From: a virus
DNA: 20,580 nt
Virus record (IMG/VR): IMGVR_UViG_3300027621_000426
Span: 1 to 20,580 of that record
Strand: one strand, 5' to 3'
The position numbers were made by a program, and so were the translations under genes. The notes under the pieces were generated by a model. It ran no database searches and was not told where the DNA came from. It worked only from the letters and a program-made list of their open reading frames with translations. Shown one piece after another: positions 1-6,324 of this stretch (positions are counted from its first letter, which is position 1; each line of letters begins with the position of its first letter).

Positions 1-56
1 GACGCAACTGGATTTGGCAGACTGACCTCAAGGTCTACAAGCCGAAGGCACGATGA
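1..56 (+). CDS. C-terminal end of an unidentified upstream gene (partial)
   Basis: Reading from base 3 gives 17 residues (RNWIWQTDLKVYKPKAR) and a TGA at 54-56 that overlaps the next gene's ATG at 53-55 as ATGA. This overlap is the same junction type seen elsewhere in the window, and the other two forward frames stop at 23-25 and 64-66 without such a junction. The peptide is aromatic and basic, compatible with a DNA-associated protein, but it is too short to identify. The call rests on the overlap geometry only. Confidence 0.5.
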   Translation, partial: RNWIWQTDLKVYKPKAR

Positions 57-499
57 AGCCGTTTGACGCTCGCGGCTTAGTCGACGCGCTTCGTGGCTCG
101 ACTGGCGAAGACCTCGACGGCTGGATCAGAACCAAAGACCTGCTGCCCCTTATCGGCGTAACGACCTTAGCTGGCATTCGCACGCCCCTTGAACGCATCG
201 TCAAGGCTGGCTTCGCGGAGGTTAAACTTATTACAAAGACAAACCTAGCCTTCCGTCTGTCGCCCAAGTTTAAGACCTGGAGCGATGCCCACGTTGCAGC
301 CAAAGCCCTTAAACGTTTTAAGGCTCCCGCTGGCTGGGTCACGCTCACGCAGTACGCCCTCAAGCAGCACCGCACCGTCCGTGGCATTCAATACCGAATC
401 GACGGCATGGACATCCCGACCCGCGTCTACAAGACGCCCCGCCCTGTCCCTCACTACCGACGCACCGACCTCGACCGCCTCCTCCGCAAAGTATCTTGA
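53..499 (+). CDS. Small basic protein with two winged-helix/HTH-like halves
   Basis: 148 residues, unidentified. Residues about 24-70 read like a winged helix (a TKDLLPLIGV helix, a second helix around RTPLERIVKAG, then a beta-hairpin ending in LAFRLSP). Residues about 94-146 look like a second HTH, beginning GWVTLTQYALKQH and ending in the basic helix RRTDLDRLLRK. A DNA-binding role, as regulator or replication accessory, is inferred from this and from its place directly before the replicative helicase gene. The ATG overlaps the stop of the preceding frame (ATGA), so translational coupling is likely. There is no catalytic motif that I can see. The gap to the helicase gene is 39 nt. Confidence 0.7.
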   Translation: MKPFDARGLVDALRGSTGEDLDGWIRTKDLLPLIGVTTLAGIRTPLERIVKAGFAEVKLITKTNLAFRLSPKFKTWSDAHVAAKALKRFKAPAGWVTLTQYALKQHRTVRGIQYRIDGMDIPTRVYKTPRPVPHYRRTDLDRLLRKVS

Positions 500-538
500 C
501 CACGGGCACCCACGCCCACAAACCCCAACCCTTCTTCC

Positions 539-1846
539 ATGACTCCTCCGAACAACGTGCCGGCGGAACGCCACCTCCTCGGCGTCCTCCTCCGTGATGC
601 GCTCCCTCTCCCTAGTGATCTCAAGCCCTCCGACTTCTTCGAGCCTGTCCACCAAGACATCTTCGCCGCGGCATTGTCCCTGGCTGTCGATGGTGTCCCT
701 GCCGACGAGCTCACCGTCTCACAACGCTTACGCGAGGCCCGCTCCCCTGTGGACGCTGCCACCGTCTCACTTCTGGTCAGCGATGCCGGTGCGTCGACAT
801 ATCGCCCCGAGCACGTCGACCTCATTACCGACGCCGCCCTCCTCCGTGAGGCATCTAACGCGGCAAACAACGCCACCGACCCGGATACACTGCTCGACCA
901 CTATGCTCGTCTGGCAGATAAGCGCAAGGGGGCCAAGACCCGACACGGCCCGCAGCGCATGGACTTCGACTACCTGCTCACCGCTGACCGTAAGAATGAC
1001 CCGAACAACATCCTCGGGAACCGCTGGCTGTGCAAAGGTGGGTCGCTCCTGATCGTCGGCCAGTCAGGCACTGGCAAGTCTTCGCTGATGATGCAGGCCG
1101 CCGTGCACTGGGCGCTAGGCCGTGACTTCTTCGGCATCAAACCAGTCAAGCCCCTACGCTCAATCATCCTGCAAGCGGAGAACGACGCCCTCGACTGCGG
1201 CGAGAGTCTGCAAGACGTGGTGGCAGGTGCCTACCTCGACTCAGCCGAGATCGCACAGCTCAAGGAACACCTCGCCATCTACCGCGACACCGTCAGCACC
1301 GGCACGACCTTCACTGCGGCACTCAAGGCACTCATCATCGAGCACAAGGCTGACATCGTCTTCGTCGACCCTCTGCTGTCCTTCGCTGGCATCGACGTCT
1401 CTGACCAGGAGCAAGCGTCCAAGTTCCTGCGCCATGACCTTGCCCCGATCCTGCTAGAGACAGGCGCCGTCCTAGTAGCCATGCACCACACCGGGAAGCC
1501 TAAGACCTCAGCCGACAAGGAAGGCCACACCGTCGCCGACCTAGCCTACGCTGGCCTAGGCTCCTCCGAGTTCACCAACTACTTCCGCGAGGTCGCCGTG
1601 CTCTTCCGCTGCCAAGGCGAGGAGCCCATCTATAAGTTTGGCCTGACCAAGCGCCGTGGCCGTGCCGACCTCAAGGACCATACCGGGCAGTTCAAGTCAG
1701 AGATTTACATCCGCCACGCCGCCCAGAAGGGGGTCATCCGCTGGGAGTACAGCCAACCCCCCTCCCAGAGTGCCACCGACCCAGCCCCAAGGCATAGCGA
1801 TTCCCGCCCCGCTAAGGGGTCTACAGGGCGTTTGAACATCAACTGA
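539..1846 (+). CDS. Replicative DNA helicase: DnaB-N-like domain plus RepA-type AAA ATPase
   Basis: 435 residues. Residues about 5-125 resemble the DnaB N-terminal helical domain (AERHLLGVLLRD, then FFEPVHQDIFAAALSL, and a later TVSQRLRE). Residues about 150-400 form a RecA/RepA-like ATPase core: Walker A GQSGTGKS at 174-181, Walker B ADIVFVDP with Asp277, and an MHHTGK segment at 315-320 followed by the YAGLGSSEFTNYFR segment (337-350) typical of RepA-like hexameric helicases. The C-terminal 40 residues are polar and probably disordered. The expected role is ATP-driven unwinding at the phage replication fork. The ATG is preceded by a G-free leader (515-540) with no Shine-Dalgarno sequence. 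Domain family assignment is strong; whether it acts as a true DnaB replacement is inferred. Confidence 0.88.
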   Translation: MTPPNNVPAERHLLGVLLRDALPLPSDLKPSDFFEPVHQDIFAAALSLAVDGVPADELTVSQRLREARSPVDAATVSLLVSDAGASTYRPEHVDLITDAALLREASNAANNATDPDTLLDHYARLADKRKGAKTRHGPQRMDFDYLLTADRKNDPNNILGNRWLCKGGSLLIVGQSGTGKSSLMMQAAVHWALGRDFFGIKPVKPLRSIILQAENDALDCGESLQDVVAGAYLDSAEIAQLKEHLAIYRDTVSTGTTFTAALKALIIEHKADIVFVDPLLSFAGIDVSDQEQASKFLRHDLAPILLETGAVLVAMHHTGKPKTSADKEGHTVADLAYAGLGSSEFTNYFREVAVLFRCQGEEPIYKFGLTKRRGRADLKDHTGQFKSEIYIRHAAQKGVIRWEYSQPPSQSATDPAPRHSDSRPAKGSTGRLNIN

Positions 1847-1998
1847 GGGTAAGTCACCCAACCCCTACCTATGACCCCCCTCGTCCCACCCGCTCAACAT
1901 CCCACTCAACATCCGTCCTTACCTAAAGGTAAGGGTACTACGGGCTTACCCCCTGCGCTTACGCTAGGGGACGCCCTTGTGTGGGAGGCATCAGTGAC
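1847..1998 (+). other. Inter-gene stretch with direct repeat and hairpins; possible regulatory or origin patch
   Basis: This stretch lies immediately after the helicase gene and no long reading frame crosses it. It holds a 10-bp direct repeat CTCAACATCC at 1893-1902 and 1905-1914 (12-bp period), a small inverted repeat GGGT/ACCC at 1847-1859, CTTACC/GGTAAG around 1919-1934, and a larger hairpin CCCCTGCG-CTTA-CGC(T)AGGGG at 1950-1970. The last has no T-run, so it is not a clear terminator. A candidate 43-codon ORF (1871-2002) also covers most of this stretch. Confidence 0.45.
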
Positions 1999-2002
1999 AT
2001 GA
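1871..2002 (+). CDS. Candidate micro-ORF, 43 aa, coupled to the next gene
   Basis: ATG at 1871 opens a frame of 43 residues (starts MTPLVPPAQHP, contains a QHPTQHPS repeat, ends LVWEASVT) and stops with TGA at 2000-2002, overlapping the ATG of the next gene (1999) as ATGA. Pro/Thr-rich, with no recognisable family. Support is the coupling geometry and a start after CCCTACCT, close to the leader preceding the capsid gene. Against it: wobble positions are less GC-biased than in the helicase gene, and the same bases carry hairpins and a direct repeat that could be a regulatory site. It is in the helicase frame but separated by two stops. Confidence 0.35.
   Translation: MTPLVPPAQHPTQHPSLPKGKGTTGLPPALTLGDALVWEASVT
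1983..1988 (+). promoter_or_regulatory. Shine-Dalgarno site GGGAGG for the 1999 gene
   Basis: GGGAGG ends 10 nt before the ATG at 1999 and is the only convincing Shine-Dalgarno sequence I found in the window. It decides the start: the in-frame GTG at 1981 would overlap the site itself. Confidence 0.6.
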
Positions 2003-2349
2003 AAAGGAACCTCACACCCAGTCAGCTGAACTACCTAGCCAAGAAGCGCTGGTGGACTAAGGTCCGCCTGAACGCCTGGAGAACTATGCCGGAGAAGATG
2101 GAGGCTATCCGCAAGGAGGCCACCGCGGTAGCAAAGACAGTCAAGGATGAGAAGAACGACAGGATCAGGGAGGCCATGAGTGCTTGGCCTGGCACGATGA
2201 ACACCAGCCAACTAAGGGAACACATCCTCAAGGACTTTACGTATGACGGTAAGGTGTCATCCCTCATATGGCGGATGCGTCGTCATGGCATGATGGAGTT
2301 CAAGGTCGACGGCCTGTGGCATAACCTTTGCCACTTGCCCGCTGAGTAA
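1999..2349 (+). CDS. Small basic protein with C-terminal winged-helix-like region
   Basis: 116 residues from the ATG at 1999, chosen over the GTG at 1981 because GGGAGG lies upstream of it. The N-terminal half is a long, highly charged helix (residues 1-62, rich in Lys/Arg with a WWTK patch near 18-21). Residues about 63-110 (NTSQLREHILKDF, then KVSSLIWRMRRHGMM and FKVDGLWH) read like a winged helix with recognition helix and wing. A DNA-binding regulator or replication accessory is inferred; no specific family is recognised. It is followed after 20 nt by the next gene. Confidence 0.7.
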   Translation: MKRNLTPSQLNYLAKKRWWTKVRLNAWRTMPEKMEAIRKEATAVAKTVKDEKNDRIREAMSAWPGTMNTSQLREHILKDFTYDGKVSSLIWRMRRHGMMEFKVDGLWHNLCHLPAE

Positions 2350-2369
2350 CATCCTTTCCAAATGAGCGC

Positions 2370-2882
2370 GTGACCAAGGCCGCAAGTATCAACGACCTGA
2401 CGGCGCCGCACAGTGAAGCCAAGTCGTTTGACGCATGGTTCTTTGCACAGCCCAAGAAGGTGCAGGATAAGATGCGCGAGTCCGGCGTGCTGCCCTACCG
2501 CGAGATGGTACAGTCTAGGCACGTGTTCTGCATCGACGCTAATCATCCCAAGTGGGCGTTTAATCCTACAGCTGATGAGCACCGCACTGAGGTCGACGCG
2601 TTTATCTCTCGCGATCATGTCGGCGTCATGCTCAAGGCGTTCATGGATGCGCTGGCCTGCTCATCGTCGCTCAAGTTCAGGCGCCACGTGGAGATGATCC
2701 GTTGGGCGCTGTCTCTCCCTGGCTGTCTCGACTCACGCACCATCGCCCGGATGTATGGACGCTCTCACATCTGGGCACAGAAGCGGGCGCGTCAGATTCG
2801 TTCGACAGTGAACGGTGACGCGTGCGGATTGTTCCCGCACATCAATTCCAGACGCGACAAACATAAGATGCCACGCCGATGA
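2370..2882 (+). CDS. Hypothetical protein with C-terminal helix-turn-helix
   Basis: 170 residues from a GTG start. In-frame upstream codons end at a TGA (2343), and the nearby ATG at 2362 reads only three codons before a stop, so GTG at 2370 is the best choice. Residues about 118-144 (GCLDSRTIARMYGRSHIWAQKRARQIR) look like a sigma-region-4 or transposase-type HTH. The N-terminal half has no motif I can name. Such HTH proteins just before terminase genes are often phage regulators, but function is not shown. The stop TGA overlaps an ATG at 2879 (ATGA) that opens a micro-ORF. Confidence 0.68.
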   Translation: MTKAASINDLTAPHSEAKSFDAWFFAQPKKVQDKMRESGVLPYREMVQSRHVFCIDANHPKWAFNPTADEHRTEVDAFISRDHVGVMLKAFMDALACSSSLKFRRHVEMIRWALSLPGCLDSRTIARMYGRSHIWAQKRARQIRSTVNGDACGLFPHINSRRDKHKMPRR

Positions 2883-3010
2883 ATAACGCCCAGAAGCCCC
2901 GGCTAGGTAGTCTTCTAAGCCCCCCCGGTACCTGCTCGTGGCCCGACACCACGACCCAGAAGTGCATGGTCACTTCATCAAAACACCCTGTTGACAATGG
3001 GACCCTGTGA
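2879..3010 (+). CDS. Candidate micro-ORF, 43 aa, ATGA-coupled
   Basis: ATG at 2879-2881 overlaps the preceding stop (2880-2882). The frame runs 43 codons to TGA at 3008-3010, overlapping the start of the nuclease gene (2997) by 14 nt, so it exactly bridges an otherwise empty gap of more than 100 nt. The product starts MNNAQKPRLGSLL, contains two Cys and one His in its second half (Cys19, Cys29, His36), and ends HPVDNGTL. No family is recognised. Coupling at one end and overlap at the other are the only support; it could be chance. Confidence 0.38.
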   Translation: MNNAQKPRLGSLLSPPGTCSWPDTTTQKCMVTSSKHPVDNGTL

Positions 3011-3644
3011 TTTGAAAACCCGGCAGCTTGGAGAACTTGCTCGCCTTGAAAAAGCAAAGCGAGACGCGGCAATCGTCGAGGCCTACAGACTTTGTGGCAC
3101 GATCCATGGAACCCGTAAGGCTTTTGAGTTTATGCATTCACGTTGCGTCGTACGAAAGGTTATCAGCAAGGCCGGACTTTATGACAAATGTAAGCGCGAG
3201 CGCATGCAGATTAAGCGATTTAAAGCCTCTCCAAAGAAGTCCAAGTGGGCAGACAGGACCTATTCTAAAACACACGGGTCAGAACTTGAGATGCAAACTC
3301 AAGCGGTACAAATGCTTAAAGATGCCTGCGTCTCATATCCTCGACACATTGAAAGAGAAGTTCAGGTTCCCGGTTGCCAGATGCGTGCAGACCTAGTCGG
3401 CTACAACTGGGCGATTGAGACAAAGAAAGAATGCAGCTCACAAGGTATGCTTACGGCAATGGCCCAATGCCAAGTTTATCGAAAGCACTTAAGCCGGCGC
3501 CACGTCTGCATCCTTTTGCCCGACGATATTGAGCCCGCTGCCTTTTACGTCAGTGAGTGCCTGTCCTACGGCATCCCAGTCATTAAGATGTCTCAGCTTA
3601 TCTGGTGGGTGAACACCGTCCAAAACGATGCCCAGCCAAACTGA
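2997..3644 (+). CDS. HTH plus PD-(D/E)XK nuclease-like protein
   Basis: 215 residues from ATG 2997 (a TTG at 2991 is two codons earlier). Residues about 20-62 look like an HTH (AAIVEAYRLCGTIHGTRKAF, then CVVRKVISKAGLY). Residues about 95-205 carry a PD-(D/E)XK core: a conserved-looking Glu in helix or strand 1 (Glu98 or Glu119/121), MRADLV with Asp132, the AIETKK strand with Glu141 and Lys143, and a QxxxY motif at Gln157-Tyr161 as in RecB-like nucleases. It is expected to bind and cut DNA; homing endonuclease, resolvase or packaging-associated nuclease are all possible. It overlaps the small terminase gene by 17 nt, a slot where phages often carry an HNH nuclease. The gene is AT-richer than its neighbours (26 of 60 bases G/C at 3181-3240), hinting at separate acquisition. 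Confidence 0.72.
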   Translation: MGPCDLKTRQLGELARLEKAKRDAAIVEAYRLCGTIHGTRKAFEFMHSRCVVRKVISKAGLYDKCKRERMQIKRFKASPKKSKWADRTYSKTHGSELEMQTQAVQMLKDACVSYPRHIEREVQVPGCQMRADLVGYNWAIETKKECSSQGMLTAMAQCQVYRKHLSRRHVCILLPDDIEPAAFYVSECLSYGIPVIKMSQLIWWVNTVQNDAQPN

Positions 3645-4179
3645 AATCGCCGAGGCCCTTGGCCTAACGCGTCAGCGCGTTTCTATCCTCGTCAAGAAGG
3701 GTATGCCCATCGACTCGGTCGAAGCCGCCACCGCTTGGAGGCAAAGCCAAGAGGACGCCCGGGTAAGGCGTGCGCCGACGGCACCTGAGCAGCTCGACGA
3801 CGGCTCCCTGGCTGACACGATCAGCGAGCACCGTGCCCTAGTCGGTCGGGCCCGCGGCGTCTGGCAAGCGGCCATGGAGCAGGGCGACCCGCATCAAGGC
3901 AAATACCAGTCAGCCTACAACGCCTCGCTCAAATCGCTTGTGCAGTTGGAGGCCGAACAGGAGAGGCGCATCATTCTCACGAAGGATTTTATCAGTGCCA
4001 AGGAAGCCGGCGAAGCCATGCGGGAACTTGCCTCGGGCGTGGTCAACCGTCTCGACAAACTCGCCCTCGACGTGGCCGAAGGGTGCAACCCCGAGAACCC
4101 TGCCAAGGCCGTCAAGGTGCTCGAGGCTTGGGTGCGCCGCGTGAAGGCCGAACTCTCCGCCGTCGATGAACAAGAGTGA
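3628..4179 (+). CDS. Terminase small subunit, Nu1-like
   Basis: 183 residues. The N-terminal segment SQTEIAEALGLTRQRVSILVKKGMPI (residues 3-28), followed by VEAATAWRQ, is the winged-helix DNA-recognition domain typical of lambda Nu1-type small terminases. The rest is mostly helical with a coiled-coil-like stretch at about 95-130 and a C-terminal helical part (KVLEAWVRRVKAELS) suited to contacting the large subunit. Role: recognition of the packaging site and assembly of the terminase complex. The ATG lies inside the nuclease gene (17-nt overlap) and the stop lies 14 nt inside the large terminase gene, so these three genes form a tightly coupled block. Confidence 0.82.
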   Translation: MPSQTEIAEALGLTRQRVSILVKKGMPIDSVEAATAWRQSQEDARVRRAPTAPEQLDDGSLADTISEHRALVGRARGVWQAAMEQGDPHQGKYQSAYNASLKSLVQLEAEQERRIILTKDFISAKEAGEAMRELASGVVNRLDKLALDVAEGCNPENPAKAVKVLEAWVRRVKAELSAVDEQE

Positions 4180-5959
4180 CCTGCTCCGCATCGGGCGGGA
4201 CGTGCTCAAGCCTTCGGACTCGGGCGACATCGTCGACTGGCTGGAGGACAACGTGCACGCCATCCCTGACTCACCGATGCCCGGGCCGTTCCGATCAGAG
4301 CGGACGCCGTGGATTGCCGAGGCCCTGCGCATTGCCGCCGACCCCGAGACGAAACTACTGACCATCCTCGCCAGCATCCAGTCAGGCAAATCTCTCTTCG
4401 CTCGTCTGTTCACCTGCCACATCATCGCCAACGCTCCAGGCCCGTGCCTCCTTGCCCAGGCTACGGACCCCGAGGCGCGTGACTTCAGCCTACGCTACCT
4501 TCGACCTCTCTGGGCCAACTGCCCGCCGGTGAAAGACCGCATCTCGCTCGACGACATGGACCGCTCGACGACGACGGACTTCGACCGCATGACGCTTTAC
4601 TGTCGCGGCATCTGGAACGAAGCCAACCTTCAGCGCCTGTCGCTACGGTACACGATTGCCGACGAGTGCTGGATGAGCCCGCCCGGTCACTTGGCCGAAC
4701 TTAGCGCGCGCGTCACGGCCTTCGGCTGGATGGGCAAACGCATCTTCATGTCGCAGGGTGGCAAAGCGGGTCAGGAGTTTCATCAGCTGCACGAGACGAC
4801 CGACCAACGTGACTGGAACTTCCGTTGCCCGAAGTGCGACCACCTTCAGCCCTGGGTGTGGGAGCAGATCAGGTTTCCCGAGGACGCAAAGGTCAGCGGG
4901 TCATGGGACTTGCACAAGGTCAACGCCGGCACGACCTACGAGTGCGCGTCCTGCCGCACCTTGCTCCCTGACACGAACGCCACGCGTATCGAGGCCAACG
5001 CCCGCGGAACGTTTATCGCCACCGCCGCATCGGTCAACGCTGGTCATATCGGCCTGCACTGGAACGCCCTTGCGACGATGAGCTGGGGCGAGCTGGGTGT
5101 GCTCATGCTCAAGGCCAAGGAGTCGGTCGACCAATACGGCGACGACAACGCCAGGATGCAATTTAAGCAGAAGCGGCTGGCCATGCCCTGGTCAGAAGAG
5201 GGTGGCGAGATGGTGAGCACCGCCGAGTCTGCCAACTACAAGATGGGCGACGCGTGGGACGCCGAGGCCATGATCTCGCCGAAGGGCCGCGTCATCGAGC
5301 AGACGGACGCACCGCAAGGTAGCATCGCCTTCCGCACGATGGGCGTCGACGTTCAGCGTGGTCACTTCTGGGTGGTCGTTCGGCGCTGGGCTAAGACCGG
5401 GCATAGTCGGCTGCTGGCCTTTGCCCGCATCGAGTCATGGGGCGACATCGAGGCATACGCCAAACAATGGGCGGTCCATCCGGCGCTAGTTTTTGTGGAC
5501 TCAGGAGATTCGACTTCTGAAGTCTACCGCGAGTGCGCCAAGCGTAACTGGAAAACGGCCAAGGGGTCGGGCTCCGAGGACTTCGCGGTAACCGATCGGG
5601 ACGGAAAGACCAGCCGTCGCTACTACTCCGAGAAGCAGGCCGTCGTCGTCCCTGGCATACCTCAGCGGGCCATCCTCGTCTCTCACTCCAATCTCGCCGG
5701 CAAAGACCTCCTGCACGGCCTCCGAGCCCGCAAGGTCTGGACCTACGCCCTAGACGCCGACCCCGAGTATGTCTCGCAGCTGAACTCCGAGGTCCGAGTC
5801 AAAGACCGCCGCACGGGCAAGGCGCACTGGATACTCCCCCAGGGCAAGAAGGACAATCACGCCCTCGACTGTGAAATCCTCGCCCTGCTGGCCGCCGTCC
5901 GCTGGGGCATCGCCGGCAGAGAAACCACCGAAACCGACTTGCCTCAGAGCGGAACATGA
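4166..5959 (+). CDS. Terminase large subunit, GpA family
   Basis: 597 residues, close to the family's usual size. The ATPase part has a variant Walker A, ASIQSGKS at 69-76, and a Walker B TIADE with Asp166/Glu167. A Zn-ribbon-like pair of CxxC motifs follows (Cys221/224 and Cys260/263). The RNase H-like nuclease has GVDVQ (Asp395), LVFVDSGD (Asp445) and NHALDC (Asp568), the expected acidic triad. Role: cutting concatemeric DNA and pumping it into proheads through the portal. All key residues are present, so it should be active. The stop TGA (5957-5959) overlaps an ATG at 5956 (ATGA). Confidence 0.93.
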   Translation: MNKSDLLRIGRDVLKPSDSGDIVDWLEDNVHAIPDSPMPGPFRSERTPWIAEALRIAADPETKLLTILASIQSGKSLFARLFTCHIIANAPGPCLLAQATDPEARDFSLRYLRPLWANCPPVKDRISLDDMDRSTTTDFDRMTLYCRGIWNEANLQRLSLRYTIADECWMSPPGHLAELSARVTAFGWMGKRIFMSQGGKAGQEFHQLHETTDQRDWNFRCPKCDHLQPWVWEQIRFPEDAKVSGSWDLHKVNAGTTYECASCRTLLPDTNATRIEANARGTFIATAASVNAGHIGLHWNALATMSWGELGVLMLKAKESVDQYGDDNARMQFKQKRLAMPWSEEGGEMVSTAESANYKMGDAWDAEAMISPKGRVIEQTDAPQGSIAFRTMGVDVQRGHFWVVVRRWAKTGHSRLLAFARIESWGDIEAYAKQWAVHPALVFVDSGDSTSEVYRECAKRNWKTAKGSGSEDFAVTDRDGKTSRRYYSEKQAVVVPGIPQRAILVSHSNLAGKDLLHGLRARKVWTYALDADPEYVSQLNSEVRVKDRRTGKAHWILPQGKKDNHALDCEILALLAAVRWGIAGRETTETDLPQSGT

Positions 5960-6063
5960 GCACGCTATCTGCAAGGGTGCGCCGGACGGTGTTGCAAGAA
6001 GGAAGAAGCTTGTGGCGTGGGCTGGTCGGCGCACCCCCCTCTTCGTTCCAATCTGGGCAATAA
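5956..6063 (+). CDS. Candidate micro-ORF, 35 aa, between large terminase and gpW-like gene
   Basis: ATG at 5956-5958 overlaps the terminase stop as ATGA. The frame has 35 codons and ends TAA at 6061-6063, three bases before the gpW-like ATG at 6067, so it fills the gap exactly. The product is Arg-rich: it starts MSTLSARVRRTVLQEG, continues RSLWRGLVGAP and ends SSFQSGQ. No family is recognised. A 10-bp inverted repeat (5975-5984 with 6027-6036) lies within it, so the region might instead, or also, act as structured RNA. The two-sided fit makes a real gene more likely than not. Confidence 0.55.
   Translation: MSTLSARVRRTVLQEGRSLWRGLVGAPPSSFQSGQ
5975..6036. repeat. Inverted repeat with 10-bp arms
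   Basis: GGGTGCGCCG at 5975-5984 and CGGCGCACCC at 6027-6036 are perfect reverse complements with a 42-nt loop, inside which GCAAG and CTTGT could pair. No T-run follows. In RNA this would be a stable stem upstream of the gpW-like start. Confidence 0.6.
6048..6060 (+). promoter_or_regulatory. Leader motif CCAAN3GGGCAA, copy 1
   Basis: CCAATCTGGGCAA lies 6 nt before the ATG at 6067. It is one of five copies of this 13-mer placed just upstream of head or tail genes. Function unknown. Confidence 0.55.
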
Positions 6064-6066
6064 CAA

Positions 6067-6321
6067 ATGGCTCAAGGACTCTTCATTGGACTTACGGAGT
6101 GCGAACTCCTCGACCTTAAAGCTAAGGCTCTCGCCCTAATCACTGAAGGTAAGACCTTGATGTCCTACTCCGATTCCGGCTCTTCGGCCTCCAAGCAGTT
6201 CGCTATGCCCCCGAAGGAGATGCTCGCCGAGGCCATGTTTGCCCTAAGCCGCCTAGACCCGGCCACCTACGGACGCAGGACCACGGTCATCTCGACCTCC
6301 TGGTCTACGCGCCGCGACTAA
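6067..6321 (+). CDS. gpW-like head-tail joining protein
   Basis: 84 residues, between large terminase and portal, which is the position of gene W in lambda (gpW is 68 aa). An N-terminal helix (LTECELLDLKAKALALITEGK, residues about 9-29), a polar turn (SYSDSGSSASKQF) and a second helix (PKEMLAEAMFALSRLD, 49-64) match the helix-hairpin-helix pattern of gpW. Role: after packaging, binding at the portal to stabilise the head and create the site for the next connector protein. The identification rests on order and helix layout more than on exact sequence. The start has no Shine-Dalgarno sequence but has the leader motif at 6048-6060. Confidence 0.68.
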   Translation: MAQGLFIGLTECELLDLKAKALALITEGKTLMSYSDSGSSASKQFAMPPKEMLAEAMFALSRLDPATYGRRTTVISTSWSTRRD

Positions 6322-6324
6322 TCT

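Noticed and set aside
1950-1970. Hairpin CCCCTGCG/CGC(T)AGGGG as an intrinsic terminator
   Set aside because: No T-run follows, and the downstream gene lies close on the same strand.
1981-1998. GTG 1981 as start of the 116-aa gene
   Set aside because: The GGGAGG ribosome-binding site sits at 1983-1988 and is well spaced for ATG 1999.
2991-2996. TTGACA hexamer as a -35 promoter box, and TTG 2991 as start of the nuclease gene
   Set aside because: No TATAAT-like box lies 16-18 nt downstream, and ATG 2997 two codons later is the simpler start.
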